Shown piece after piece: positions 1 through 9,541 of a DNA stretch of 62,090 nucleotides. The notes under the pieces were generated by a model, which was not told the DNA's origin, did not search any database, and saw nothing but the letters and a program-made list of their open reading frames with translations. The position numbers and the translations under genes are program-made. Within the stretch, counting starts at the first letter, position 1. The number at the start of each line of letters is the position of its first letter. The stretch is from Flavobacterium sp. (GTDB lineage Bacteria > Bacteroidota > Bacteroidia > Flavobacteriales > Flavobacteriaceae), in contig NZ_JAMWYY010000012.1 of assembly GCF_024305175.1 (NCBI RefSeq), forward strand, positions 1 through 62,090. The letters run 5' to 3'.

Positions 1-19
1 CGTTACAATCTATCCAAGC

Positions 20-2653
20 ATGAAAATCAGGAAAATTCAGGTGCTTCGCGGGCCAAACGTCTGGAGCAACTACAGGAAAAAACTAATACAAATGCGTTTA
101 GACCTTGAGGAACTGGAACATTATCCTACCGACAGGATACCCGGTTTCAGGGACAGGCTGCAAAAACTTATACCTTCATTAGTAGAACACCATTGCAGCG
201 AAGGCAAACGCGGAGGGTTTTTCCTTCGTGTGGAACTGGGCACCTGGATGGGGCATGTTATAGAACATATTGCGTTAGAGATACAAACAATCGCCGGAAT
301 GGATGTGGGCTACGGCCGCACACGCTCTACAAATGAAGAAGGCGTTTATAACGTAGTGTTTGCCTATACTGATGAAGAAGCAGGGCTTTATGCTGCCCAT
401 GCAGCGGTAAGGATAGCAGAAGCGGTTATCAGTAATGAAGAATATGACCTTTATGCCGACATAAATAACATGAAGGAGATTTGCGAAAGTAACTGCTTGG
501 GACCAAGTACCAAAAGTATAGTGGAAGAAGCAGTGAAAAGAGGAATCCCTTTCATTAGGCTTGGTAATGATTCTATGGTACAGTTAGGGTATGGTGCTAA
601 CCAGATGCGTTTTCAGGCAACCATGACCTGCAAAACAAGCGCCCTTGCAGTTGACCTGGCATGCGACAAGCAGCGTACAAAAGAATTATTAGGCAACGCT
701 GCCATACCTGTGCCTAAAGGAGAATTATGCAGCAACGAAACTGAATTAGAAGAAACTATCAGTGCTATAGGTTATCCTTTGGTTATAAAACCTTTAGACG
801 GTAACCAGGGCAAAGGGGCAACCATCAATATTACTGACCGGGATAAAGCGAGGGAAGCATTTGAACATGCGAAGCAATATAGCCGCAAGGTTATGGTTGA
901 ACGTTACATTAATGGATTTGATTTCAGGATACTTGTAATAGATAATAAATATGTAGCGGCAGCCAAGCGCATACCGGCACATGTTACCGGCAACGGGCAC
1001 AACAGCATACAAACGCTGATTGACCTTGTTAATTTTGATACCAGGCGCGGTAACGGGCACGAAAATGTACTTACAAAGATTAAGGTTGACCACGATACTG
1101 AAGTAATGCTGGAAAAAGCAGGCTATACACTGGAAACAGTTCTTGGAAAGAACGAGGTGGTTTACCTGAAATCTACAGCCAACCTTAGCACAGGAGGATC
1201 ATCTGTTGATGTGACAGAAGATATACACCCCGATAATATTGCCCTTGCAGAAAGGATTGCCCGTATAATTGGGCTAGATATATGCGGTATTGATATTATG
1301 GCACAAAGTCTGAGTGAGCCCATAACAGAAAACAGCGGAGCCATATTAGAGGTAAATGCTGCACCGGGTTTCAGGATGCACCTTGCCCCTACCCAGGGCA
1401 AACCGCGCAATGTGGCTGCCCCAGTAGTAGATATGCTATTCCCGCAAGGTAAAACCGGGCGTATACCTGTCATATCCATCACAGGCACTAACGGAAAAAC
1501 CACAACTACCCGCCTAACGGCACATATAGCGCAGAACAGCGGCTTTACTACCGGCTTTACTACTACAGATGGTATATATGTAAATAATAAGCTGATGATG
1601 GAGGGCGATACCACCGGGCCTGCCAGCGCTCAGTATATATTAAAAGACCCTTCGGTTGAATTTGCCGTGCTGGAAACGGCACGCGGCGGAATTTTACGTT
1701 CGGGTATAGCGTTTGACCAGTGCGATATTGGTATAATAACCAATATAAAAGAAGATCACCTGGGGCTGAATGACATTCATAATTTAGAAGACCTTGCACG
1801 GGTAAAGAGCGTTGTAGTACATAGCGTTAAAAAAGATGGCTGGGCTATTTTAAATGCAGATGACGAACACTGCCTTGCCATAGCCGAAGATTTAAAATGC
1901 AACGTGGCTTATTTTACACTCGAACCTGAAAGCGAAACTGTTAAACAGCTTATCAGCAATGGCAAAATTATCGCTTTTGTAGAAAATGGCTATATAACCG
2001 TTAAAAAAGACGGTAAAGACATTCGCATTGCAAATGTGCACAATGTACCGCTAACACACGGCGGAAAAATAAAATTTATGGTAGCTAATACGCTGGCATC
2101 TGCACTTGCTACCTACCTGTGGGGCTTTTCTGTGAAGCAAATAAGCAGTGCCCTGCAAACCTTTACACCGGGCTATGAGCTTACACCCGGCCGCATGAAC
2201 CTGTTTGAGCTGCGGAGTTATCATGTAATGGTAGATTATGCACATAATCCACATGGTTATGAAGCTATAGAAGATTATATCAAAAACATAGGTGCGCGTA
2301 AAAAAATAGGCATTGTATCGGGCATTGGCGACAGGCGTGATGAAGATATTATTGAATGTGCCTTTATAGCGGCCAGGATGTTTGACCACATCATTATAAG
2401 GCAGGAAGGAGACCTTCGCGGTAATACCGAAGAGCATATTAATGATATGATGCTACAGGGCTTACAAAAAGCAGGGAGGAATGTAACGCATGAGATAATA
2501 TCGGATGAGGAGCAGGCGCTGCGCCATGCTCTTTTAATTGCCGAAGAAGGTGATTTTATTACCGCATTTGCCGAAGATATTAACCTGGTGGTAAGTATCA
2601 TTAAAGAACAGCAGGCCAAAGAAGATAAAGAACGGTTGCAACACACCGCTTAA
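20..2653 (+). CDS. cphA: Cyanophycin synthetase
   Basis: Makes cyanophycin (multi-L-arginyl-poly-L-aspartate) from Asp and Arg with ATP, a cytoplasmic nitrogen/carbon reserve. The 877 residues match the usual CphA length. Visible parts are an N-terminal CphA domain that opens with the family-typical 'RGPNVWS', an ATP-grasp domain at about residues 215-475 (ligates Arg), and a C-terminal Mur-ligase-like domain with the P-loop GTNGKTTT at about residues 489-496 (ligates Asp). The ATG lies at the left edge of the window, so any partner gene such as cyanophycinase upstream cannot be seen. It converges on the next gene across a shared terminator. Identification is firm; the polymer actually made is known from the family, not shown here. 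Confidence 0.95.
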   Translation: MKIRKIQVLRGPNVWSNYRKKLIQMRLDLEELEHYPTDRIPGFRDRLQKLIPSLVEHHCSEGKRGGFFLRVELGTWMGHVIEHIALEIQTIAGMDVGYGRTRSTNEEGVYNVVFAYTDEEAGLYAAHAAVRIAEAVISNEEYDLYADINNMKEICESNCLGPSTKSIVEEAVKRGIPFIRLGNDSMVQLGYGANQMRFQATMTCKTSALAVDLACDKQRTKELLGNAAIPVPKGELCSNETELEETISAIGYPLVIKPLDGNQGKGATINITDRDKAREAFEHAKQYSRKVMVERYINGFDFRILVIDNKYVAAAKRIPAHVTGNGHNSIQTLIDLVNFDTRRGNGHENVLTKIKVDHDTEVMLEKAGYTLETVLGKNEVVYLKSTANLSTGGSSVDVTEDIHPDNIALAERIARIIGLDICGIDIMAQSLSEPITENSGAILEVNAAPGFRMHLAPTQGKPRNVAAPVVDMLFPQGKTGRIPVISITGTNGKTTTTRLTAHIAQNSGFTTGFTTTDGIYVNNKLMMEGDTTGPASAQYILKDPSVEFAVLETARGGILRSGIAFDQCDIGIITNIKEDHLGLNDIHNLEDLARVKSVVVHSVKKDGWAILNADDEHCLAIAEDLKCNVAYFTLEPESETVKQLISNGKIIAFVENGYITVKKDGKDIRIANVHNVPLTHGGKIKFMVANTLASALATYLWGFSVKQISSALQTFTPGYELTPGRMNLFELRSYHVMVDYAHNPHGYEAIEDYIKNIGARKKIGIVSGIGDRRDEDIIECAFIAARMFDHIIIRQEGDLRGNTEEHINDMMLQGLQKAGRNVTHEIISDEEQALRHALLIAEEGDFITAFAEDINLVVSIIKEQQAKEDKERLQHTA

Positions 2654-2658
2654 ATAAA

Positions 2659-2685
2659 AAAAGCCTCCCGAATAGGGAGGCTTTT
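2659..2685. terminator. Bidirectional intrinsic terminator
   Basis: An 11-bp perfect stem (2659-2669 with 2675-2685) has a 5-nt loop and is flanked by A-rich and T-rich tracts. It sits between the convergent cphA and the gene ending at 2706 and can serve both. Confidence 0.85.
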
Positions 2686-2705
2686 ATTTATATACCTCTA
2701 CACAA

Positions 2706-3965
2706 TTAAGTCTTAAGTTTCTTTTTCTTGGCGGCAGGAAAAAGCACATTATTCAGTATAAGCCTGTAGCCGGGCGAGTTAGGGTGCAGGTCGAGCACTG
2801 TTGGTGCATCTCCTACCCTGTGCTGATAGTCTTCAGGATCGTGGCCGCCATAAAACGTAAACATACCCTTACCTTTAGTACCATGTATATAGCGGGCTTC
2901 ATTGTTCTGCTTGTTCTCTCCCATCACTAAAATATTAGACTTTACCCTGTCAGCCCGAAAGGCCGTTGTCTGCCCCATAAAACCCTTAACCAGTTGCGTG
3001 TGGTTTTGGCACAGCATGGTAGGAACGGGGTCCCACTTGGCAGAATACTCCATAAGCGTAAAATAATCATTATCAGGCAATATACGCCTATCAGTAGTAG
3101 TATCAATATCCGAAAACTCATATACTACAGGATTCCGTTCCAGTATAAAATCCTTAAATGCAAAAGCGTTGTTGTAATCTATGCGCGACTGGTAATTCGG
3201 GTCGCTGGCATCACCGTCAAACATTGGCTCACAAATATCTACACCTTCTGCAGAAAGCGCAATATCAAAGCTATCGGTTGCAGAGCACATAGCAAACATA
3301 AACCCTCCTCCAATAACATAATTGCGAATCTTATCGGCAACCGCCATCTTTTCTTCAGACACCTTACTGTAACCTAATTTTGCCGCAAGTTCTTCCGCTT
3401 CCCTTTTCTGCTCAATATACCAGGGTGCATTGCGGTAAGCCCCGAAAAATTTACCATATTGCCCGGTAAAATCTTCATGGTGCAGGTGCAGCCAATCATA
3501 CAACAGCAGTGCATCGCTCAAAACCTCTTCATCATATATAGTTGTAAATGGTATCTCGGCATAGGTTAATACCAGTGTTACGGCATCGTCCCACGGCTGT
3601 TTACCCGGAGGTGAATACACAGCTATTTTTGGAGCTTTCTCTAAAACAACGGTTTCCATGTTCTGAGACGGGCTGCTTATATCATCCATAATGCTGTTTG
3701 CCTCAGCATCACTCAGTATTTCATAACTAACCCCCCTAATCTTGCATTCGCGCCTTATTTCTTCGGTATCCGGCAGCAGGAAAGAGCCGCCCCTGTAGTT
3801 AAGCAGCCAGTTTGCCTTATAGCTTCTGTCTAATGCCCAGTAAGTAATGCCATAAGCCTTAAGGTGGTTTACCTGGCTGGTTTCATCCATAGGCAGCAGT
3901 ATCATAGAGGCTTTTGCTCCAAAACAAACAAAGAGTAATAATAGAAACGCAATCTTTTTCATCAT
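2706..3965 (-). CDS. Secreted protein of unknown function, of the type often labelled 'asparagine synthetase B' in flavobacteria
   Basis: 419 residues with a clear signal peptide (residues 1-19, cleavage after GAKA). From memory, similar flavobacterial proteins carry the database label 'asparagine synthetase B'. I see neither an N-terminal glutaminase cysteine nor the synthetase PPi loop, and an exported protein could not do that reaction. Aromatic- and Asp-rich segments include 'LLNYRGGSFLLPD' near residue 55 and a 'YGGHDPEDYQHRVGDAPTVLDLHP' stretch near the C-terminus, split here only as a description of its D/H-rich nature. The gene converges on cphA; whether it acts on cyanophycin or its dipeptides is only a guess. 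Gene real, function unknown. Confidence 0.8.
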   Translation of the reverse strand: MMKKIAFLLLLFVCFGAKASMILLPMDETSQVNHLKAYGITYWALDRSYKANWLLNYRGGSFLLPDTEEIRRECKIRGVSYEILSDAEANSIMDDISSPSQNMETVVLEKAPKIAVYSPPGKQPWDDAVTLVLTYAEIPFTTIYDEEVLSDALLLYDWLHLHHEDFTGQYGKFFGAYRNAPWYIEQKREAEELAAKLGYSKVSEEKMAVADKIRNYVIGGGFMFAMCSATDSFDIALSAEGVDICEPMFDGDASDPNYQSRIDYNNAFAFKDFILERNPVVYEFSDIDTTTDRRILPDNDYFTLMEYSAKWDPVPTMLCQNHTQLVKGFMGQTTAFRADRVKSNILVMGENKQNNEARYIHGTKGKGMFTFYGGHDPEDYQHRVGDAPTVLDLHPNSPGYRLILNNVLFPAAKKKKLKT

Positions 3966-4146
3966 CTTTTTTCAGCAGTTTTATTCAAAGATAGCAAAAT
4001 GTGTAATGTATATATACTTAACTCTGCTAAACCTGTTTTTAGTACTTAACTCTATAGATATTTTATAATGATATTACAGTAGTATTTTTAAGAATAATTT
4101 ATTATAAATATAAACTAAAACGTTTTCGTAGTCAGAATAAAGCCAA

Positions 4147-4154
4147 TACTTTTG
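4147..4154 (+). promoter_or_regulatory. Promoter -7 box of ppsA (TACTTTTG)
   Basis: A perfect match to the Bacteroidota -7 consensus TAnnTTTG, 47 bp before the ppsA ATG. No clear TTG -33 element stands at the expected distance. The rest of the 235-bp gap (3966-4200) is A+T-rich without further recognisable features. Confidence 0.6.
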
Positions 4155-4200
4155 AACATTTTTCAAACAAATCTGATTTCAAACCCAAACACACAACACT

Positions 4201-6645
4201 ATGAATTTTACATTGCCTTTAAAAAGTGTCGGTATAAACGACATTGAAAACGTTGGCGGTAAAAACGCCTCATTAGGAGAAATGCTCCAGAACCTCACAC
4301 AGCTCGGCGTTAGCATACCCGACGGTTTTGTAGTAACGGTAGATGCTTACCGTGCTTATTTAAACCACAACGGGCTGGAGCAGAAAATTACAGACATAAT
4401 AAACACCATCAACCACGACAATATTGAGTCGTTGCGCAGGGGCGGTATGCAGGTAAGGCAGGCTTTTCTTAACGGTAAGTTTCCTGCCGAGATGAGGGAG
4501 GAAATCATTAACTGCTATCATAAACTGTCGGCGCAATACGGGCAGGATATTACCGATGTTGCAGTACGGAGTTCGGCAACTGCCGAAGACCTGCCGGATG
4601 CTTCATTTGCAGGGCAGCAGGAAACCTACCTTAACGTTCGTGGCCCGGAAATGCTTATGGACAGCATAAGGAAATGTTTTGCTTCGTTATTTACCGACAG
4701 GGCGATAAGCTACAGGGAGCGTTTTAATTATGACCTGATGCAGCTTGGATTGTCGGTATGCGTGCAAAAGATGGTGCGCAGCGACCTTGGTGCTTCTGGC
4801 GTGGCGTTCTCTATAGATACCGAAAGCGGATTTAAAGATGCTGTTATTATTAACGGTACGGTTGGGCTTGGTGAAATGCTGGTGCAGGGTGCTGTTTCGC
4901 CTGACGAATTTATAGTATTTAAGCCTGCACTTAAAGAGGGGTATGATTCTATTATAGAAAAGAAACTGGGTAACAAAGACAAAATGATGGTGTATGGCGA
5001 AGGCGGAGACGAGCGTGTTACCATTATACCTACTGAAGAAAAAGCAAGGAAACGTTTTTGCCTTACCGATGATAATGTGCTGAAGCTGGCAAAATGGGTA
5101 GTAATTATTGAAGATTATTATACCAAGCTGCGCGATAAATGGACACCAATGGATGTTGAATGGGCTATAGACGGGCTTACCAAAGAATTATTTATTGTAC
5201 AGGCAAGGCCGGAAACAATACACTCACGCAAAGAACACAATACCATAACCGAATATAGTATTGATGATGCAAGCCGCCATGAAAAAGTGATTACTACAGG
5301 TATTGCGGTTGGCGATAAAATAGGTTCCGGAAAAGCTACTATAATCTATTCGCTCGATAAGCGTGTAACCGAAGGCCATGAGTTTACTCCCGGCGATGTA
5401 CTGGTAACGGAGATGACTGACCCGGACTGGGAACCAATAATGAAGAAGGCATCGGCTATTATTACCAATAAGGGCGGGCGCACCTGCCATGCCGCCATTA
5501 TAGCGCGCGAAATGGGCATACCGGCTATTGTGGGTTGCGGTAACGCTACAGAGGTTATTAAAGAAGGCATGATGGTAACCGCATCATGTGCCGAGGGTGA
5601 TAAAGGTTTTATTTATGAGGGAGAAGTACCTTATACTGAAACTGAGTATGACCTAAGCCTGTTACCTGAAGTGAAAACAGATATCATGCTTAATGTAGCC
5701 TCTCCGGGGCTTGCGTTCCGTTTTTCGCACCTGCCCAATAAAGGTGTAGGGCTGGCACGAGAGGAGTTCATCATTAATAACTATATAGAAGTTCACCCGC
5801 TTGCACTGATGCAGCACCGCGACCTTAATGACAGAAGCCTAACCGCTGCAATAGAAAAGAAAATTACAGGCTATGCCAACGAAGAAGATTTCTTTATAGA
5901 AAAACTGGCAGACGGCATATCTAAAATAGCGGCTTCGTTTTATCCGCATAAAACCATTGTGCGTTTTTCTGACTTTAAAACCAACGAATATTACAACCTG
6001 CTTGGCGGTAAGTATTTTGAGCCGGAAGAAGAAAACCCAATGATTGGCTGGAGGGGTGCTTCCCGTTATTACTCAGATGCCTACAAAGAAGCTTTTGGCT
6101 TAGAGTGCCGCGCCATTAAAAAAGCCCGTGAAGAGCGTGGCCTTAAAAATGTGGTAGTAATGATACCCTTCTGCCGTACAGTAGAAGAACTGATAAAGGT
6201 AAAGGAAGTGATGAAAGAGTATGGCCTGGTGCGCGGCGAGCACGGGCTGGAACTTTACCTGATGGCCGAAATACCGAGTAATATACTTATGGCTGCAGAG
6301 TTCGCACAGCATATAGATGGTTTCTCTATAGGCAGTAACGACCTTACACAGCTTACACTTGGGCTTGACAGGGATTCGTCTCTTGTAGCACACCTGTATG
6401 ACGAGCGCAACCCTGCTGTTAAACGCATGTTGGAAATGCTGATTTCAACCGCTAAAAAAGCAGGTGTAAAAGTGGGTATCTGCGGGCAGGGGCCTTCGGA
6501 TTTTCCTGACTTTGCACAATTCCTTGTCGGGCTGGGTATAGACACTATATCGGTAACACCAGATTCTGTTATAAAAACGGTAAATGCCATAGCAAGCGCA
6601 GAGGCTTTAATGAATGATAAAGCGGAAGTTTTACAGGTAAACTAA
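4201..6645 (+). CDS. ppsA: Phosphoenolpyruvate synthase
   Basis: Converts pyruvate + ATP + water to PEP + AMP + Pi, the entry step of gluconeogenesis from C3 compounds. The 814 residues show the three expected parts: an N-terminal ATP/pyruvate-binding domain (about 1-345, opening with 'GGKNASLGEML'), the phosphohistidine domain with GGRTCHAAI (catalytic His at residue 430), and the C-terminal PEP/pyruvate TIM barrel ending with a 'GICGQGPSD' motif that carries the conserved Cys. It has its own promoter box and a strong terminator, so it is probably monocistronic. Gluconeogenic function fits with gapA nearby and the fad operon further on. Confidence 0.97.
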   Translation: MNFTLPLKSVGINDIENVGGKNASLGEMLQNLTQLGVSIPDGFVVTVDAYRAYLNHNGLEQKITDIINTINHDNIESLRRGGMQVRQAFLNGKFPAEMREEIINCYHKLSAQYGQDITDVAVRSSATAEDLPDASFAGQQETYLNVRGPEMLMDSIRKCFASLFTDRAISYRERFNYDLMQLGLSVCVQKMVRSDLGASGVAFSIDTESGFKDAVIINGTVGLGEMLVQGAVSPDEFIVFKPALKEGYDSIIEKKLGNKDKMMVYGEGGDERVTIIPTEEKARKRFCLTDDNVLKLAKWVVIIEDYYTKLRDKWTPMDVEWAIDGLTKELFIVQARPETIHSRKEHNTITEYSIDDASRHEKVITTGIAVGDKIGSGKATIIYSLDKRVTEGHEFTPGDVLVTEMTDPDWEPIMKKASAIITNKGGRTCHAAIIAREMGIPAIVGCGNATEVIKEGMMVTASCAEGDKGFIYEGEVPYTETEYDLSLLPEVKTDIMLNVASPGLAFRFSHLPNKGVGLAREEFIINNYIEVHPLALMQHRDLNDRSLTAAIEKKITGYANEEDFFIEKLADGISKIAASFYPHKTIVRFSDFKTNEYYNLLGGKYFEPEEENPMIGWRGASRYYSDAYKEAFGLECRAIKKAREERGLKNVVVMIPFCRTVEELIKVKEVMKEYGLVRGEHGLELYLMAEIPSNILMAAEFAQHIDGFSIGSNDLTQLTLGLDRDSSLVAHLYDERNPAVKRMLEMLISTAKKAGVKVGICGQGPSDFPDFAQFLVGLGIDTISVTPDSVIKTVNAIASAEALMNDKAEVLQVN

Positions 6646-6669
6646 ATAGCACTAACAAATATTTTACAT

Positions 6670-6697
6670 AAGCGTACCCAATGGGTACGCTTTTTTA
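6670..6697 (+). terminator. Intrinsic terminator of ppsA
   Basis: A perfect 10-bp stem (6670-6679 with 6683-6692), 3-nt loop AAT, then a T run. Confidence 0.9.
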
Positions 6698-6736
6698 TTA
6701 GCAGGTAATGGTATGGGCTAATAGATAAATATCCCT

Positions 6737-6744
6737 TATCTTTG
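6737..6744 (+). promoter_or_regulatory. Promoter -7 box of lipA (TATCTTTG)
   Basis: A perfect TAnnTTTG box 18 bp before the ATG at 6763. It shows that the upstream in-frame TTG at 6742 lies inside the promoter and is not the start codon. Confidence 0.75.
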
Positions 6745-6762
6745 CAGCCTAAAGTTTTTGTT

Positions 6763-7653
6763 ATGGAAACGATACTTGATACAGCAACACCAACAGCCCT
6801 TAACGGACAATTTACCCAAAAGCCCAAGTGGCTGAGGGTTAAACTGCCTACGGGTAAAAAATATACAGAACTTCGTGGACTTGTAGATAAATATAAGCTG
6901 CATACCATATGCACCTCGGGCAGTTGCCCTAACATGGGCGAATGCTGGGGCGAGGGTACAGCTACCTTTATGATACTGGGTAACGTGTGCACCCGTTCGT
7001 GCGGCTTTTGCGGGGTAAAGACCGGAAGACCCGAAACGGTTGACTGGGATGAGCCTGAGAAAGTGGCGCGTTCTATAAAAATAATGAATATTAAGCACGC
7101 AGTTATTACGAGTGTTGACAGGGACGACCTTAAAGACGGTGGCTCTATTATATGGGCTGAAACGGTAAAGGCTATTCGCAGGATGAACCCTGAAACCACA
7201 CTTGAAACTCTTATACCTGATTTTCAGGGTATAGAAAGAAACATAGACCGTATTGTGGCTGTTGCTCCCGAAGTGGTTTCGCACAACATGGAAACCGTGA
7301 AAAGGCTAACACGTGAAGTAAGGATACAGGCTAAATATGAACGTAGCCTTGAGGTATTGCGCTACCTGAAAGCCAGCGGAATTAACAGGACAAAGTCAGG
7401 CATTATGCTTGGCCTGGGCGAAACTGAGGAAGAAGTGCTGCAAACCATGCGCGACCTTAGGGATGTTAACCTTGATGTGCTTACCATAGGCCAATACCTG
7501 CAACCCAGCAAAAAACACCTGCCTGTAAAAGAGTTTATTACTCCGGAACAGTTTAAGAAGTATGAAGAAGTTGGGCTTGAAATGGGCTTCCGCCATGTGG
7601 AAAGCGGTGCATTGGTGCGTTCATCTTACAAAGCCCAAAAACATATTCTTTAG
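6763..7653 (+). CDS. lipA: Lipoyl synthase
   Basis: Radical-SAM enzyme that inserts two sulfurs into protein-bound octanoyl groups to make the lipoyl cofactor of pyruvate and 2-oxoglutarate dehydrogenases. It has both [4Fe-4S] cysteine sets: the auxiliary cluster motif [12 protein letters not shown] and the radical-[11 protein letters not shown]. It ends with the conserved 'SGALVRSSY' segment whose Ser ligates the auxiliary cluster. The ATG at 6763 (296 aa) is preferred over an upstream TTG because a -7 box covers the latter. Length is normal for LipA. Confidence 0.97.
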   Translation: METILDTATPTALNGQFTQKPKWLRVKLPTGKKYTELRGLVDKYKLHTICTSGSCPNMGECWGEGTATFMILGNVCTRSCGFCGVKTGRPETVDWDEPEKVARSIKIMNIKHAVITSVDRDDLKDGGSIIWAETVKAIRRMNPETTLETLIPDFQGIERNIDRIVAVAPEVVSHNMETVKRLTREVRIQAKYERSLEVLRYLKASGINRTKSGIMLGLGETEEEVLQTMRDLRDVNLDVLTIGQYLQPSKKHLPVKEFITPEQFKKYEEVGLEMGFRHVESGALVRSSYKAQKHIL

Positions 7654-7727
7654 CCAAAAGCCGAAAGTCATAAGGTAAAAAGCTAAATGTTATATTAACT
7701 CTCGTTTTCGCTACCAATTATACAACA

Positions 7728-8735
7728 ATGAGCAAAACCAAAATAGCCATTAATGGATTTGGCCGTATAGGCCGTAACCTTTTCCGGCTTTTACTGGATA
7801 ACCCTGATATAGAAGTTACCGTTATAAATGATATTGCCGATACCCGCACTATGGCTCATCTTGTTAAGTATGACAGCATACACGGCATATTACAGGGAGA
7901 GATAAGCCATACTGAAAACAGCATTATAATTAACGGCAGGGAGTTTAATTATACCCGTAAAAAAAACATACAGGATATTGACTGGAGCGCTTTTGATGTT
8001 GATATAGTGGTAGAGGCTACGGGTAAATTTAAAACCTATGAGGATGCAGAAAAGCACCTTACAGCCGGGGCTAAAAGGGTAATACTTTCGGCGCCGCCCG
8101 AAGATGACAGGATAAAAACCGTTGTATTGGGCGTAAACGAACATATACTTGACGGTACCGAAACCATATTAAGCAACGCAAGCTGTACTACAAATAATGC
8201 CGCACCAATGATGAAGGTGATAAACGACCTTTGCGGTATAAAAAAGGCTTATATTACTACTGTTCACTCCTATACTACCGACCAAAGCCTGCACGACCAA
8301 CCACATAAAGACCTTCGCAGGGCGAGGGGAGCAACTCAGTCTATCGTGCCAACTACAACGGGCGCTGCAAAAGCCCTGACCAAAGTATTTCCTGAATTTG
8401 AAGGAAAACTCGGTGGCAGCGGCATACGTGTACCGGTACCCGACGGTTCGCTGACTGACATTACCTGTTATGTAAAACGCGAAGTAAGCATTGAAGAAAT
8501 TAATGCTGCTTTTAAAACTGCCGCCGATAATGAACTTAAAGGTATTCTTGCCTATACCGAAGACCCGATTGTAAGTGTAGATATTTTAGGCAACACCAAT
8601 TCCTGCCTTTTTGATTCGCAGCTAACCTCTGTAATAGATAAAATGGTAAAAGTTGTAGGCTGGTATGATAACGAGATAGGCTACTCCAGCAGGTTAATAG
8701 ACCTTATTGCCTACATCAGTAAAAAGAATCAATAA
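7728..8735 (+). CDS. gapA: Glyceraldehyde-3-phosphate dehydrogenase, type I
   Basis: Glycolytic/gluconeogenic NAD-dependent oxidation of glyceraldehyde-3-phosphate. 335 residues, with an N-terminal Rossmann motif 'INGFGRIGRNLFR' and the catalytic cysteine in NASCTTNNAAP. The second Cys of the common CTTNC motif is Asn here; it is not essential for catalysis. The C-terminal 'WYDNEIGYSSRLIDL' is typical. The last 7 bases overlap the 3' end of the convergent purine nucleoside phosphorylase gene, so no separate terminator exists between them. Confidence 0.97.
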   Translation: MSKTKIAINGFGRIGRNLFRLLLDNPDIEVTVINDIADTRTMAHLVKYDSIHGILQGEISHTENSIIINGREFNYTRKKNIQDIDWSAFDVDIVVEATGKFKTYEDAEKHLTAGAKRVILSAPPEDDRIKTVVLGVNEHILDGTETILSNASCTTNNAAPMMKVINDLCGIKKAYITTVHSYTTDQSLHDQPHKDLRRARGATQSIVPTTTGAAKALTKVFPEFEGKLGGSGIRVPVPDGSLTDITCYVKREVSIEEINAAFKTAADNELKGILAYTEDPIVSVDILGNTNSCLFDSQLTSVIDKMVKVVGWYDNEIGYSSRLIDLIAYISKKNQ

Positions 8736-9541
8736 GCCTTAATCAGTTCTGCAATAAGGGTGCGCACTTTCGGTTCGGCTTTTTTGGCTGCCTGTAACAC
8801 TTCTTCATGGTTTACCTCAGCAATAGTATCTTCATTGCCCATATCGGTAATTACAGATACGCCAAAGCACTCCATATCCATATGGCGGGCTACTATAACT
8901 TCCGGCACGGTTGACATTCCAACACAGTCGGCTCCCAGCGTTTTAACCATCCTGTATTCAGAAAGTGTTTCAAAAGTAGGCCCTTGTAACCCGAGGTAAA
9001 TACCATCTTTAACCTCTATGTTCAGGTTTTTGGCAACTTCTTTCGCTTTGTTGATCATGTTACGGCTGTAAGGCTCGCTCATGTTTACAAAGCGTGGGCC
9101 AAAACGCTCATCGTTTTTACCCCTCAGCGGATGCTCGGGCATCAGGTTAATATGGTCATAAATAATAACAATATCCCCAACATGGTAATAGGGGTTTACC
9201 CCGCCTGATGCATTGCTTACAATAAACCTGCTAACGCCAAGGTACTTCATTACCCTGACGGGGAAAGTAACCTCCTGCATGCTGTAGCCTTCATAATAAT
9301 GAAAGCGCCCCTGCATGGCGACTACTTTCTTTGAGCCTACTGTCCCGAAAATAAGCCTGCCTTTATGCCCTGCCACAGTAGAAACAGGAAAGTTAGGTAT
9401 TTCATGGTATGGCAACGAATGTTCAATAGTAATATCTTCAGCAAAACCTCCCAGCCCCGAGCCGAGTATTACACCATACTCAGGTGCAAAGCCTGTTTTT
9501 TGCTTTATGTATTCAACCGTTTGCTGTACTTTTTCCCACAT
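8729..9541 (-). CDS. punA: Purine nucleoside phosphorylase (trimeric, class II type)
   Basis: Phosphorolysis of purine nucleosides to base and (deoxy)ribose-1-phosphate in purine salvage. 270 residues with 'GVILGSGLGGF' (phosphate-binding Ser), 'AGHKGRLIFG', 'NASGGVNP' and 'MSTVPEVIVARH' motifs of the PNP/MTAP family. The Asn in the 'VITDMGNEDT' segment favours 6-oxopurines over methylthioadenosine. The start overlaps the lpxK 3' end by 29 bp, so the two are cotranscribed and probably translationally coupled. Its stop codon region overlaps gapA on the opposite strand. Confidence 0.93.
   Translation of the reverse strand: MWEKVQQTVEYIKQKTGFAPEYGVILGSGLGGFAEDITIEHSLPYHEIPNFPVSTVAGHKGRLIFGTVGSKKVVAMQGRFHYYEGYSMQEVTFPVRVMKYLGVSRFIVSNASGGVNPYYHVGDIVIIYDHINLMPEHPLRGKNDERFGPRFVNMSEPYSRNMINKAKEVAKNLNIEVKDGIYLGLQGPTFETLSEYRMVKTLGADCVGMSTVPEVIVARHMDMECFGVSVITDMGNEDTIAEVNHEEVLQAAKKAEPKVRTLIAELIKAY

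Noticed and set aside
6642..7199. Open frames of about 180 residues on the minus strand opposite lipA and the ppsA 3' end
   Set aside because: They mirror the strong lipA gene, include its promoter and the ppsA terminator, and have no recognisable protein content.
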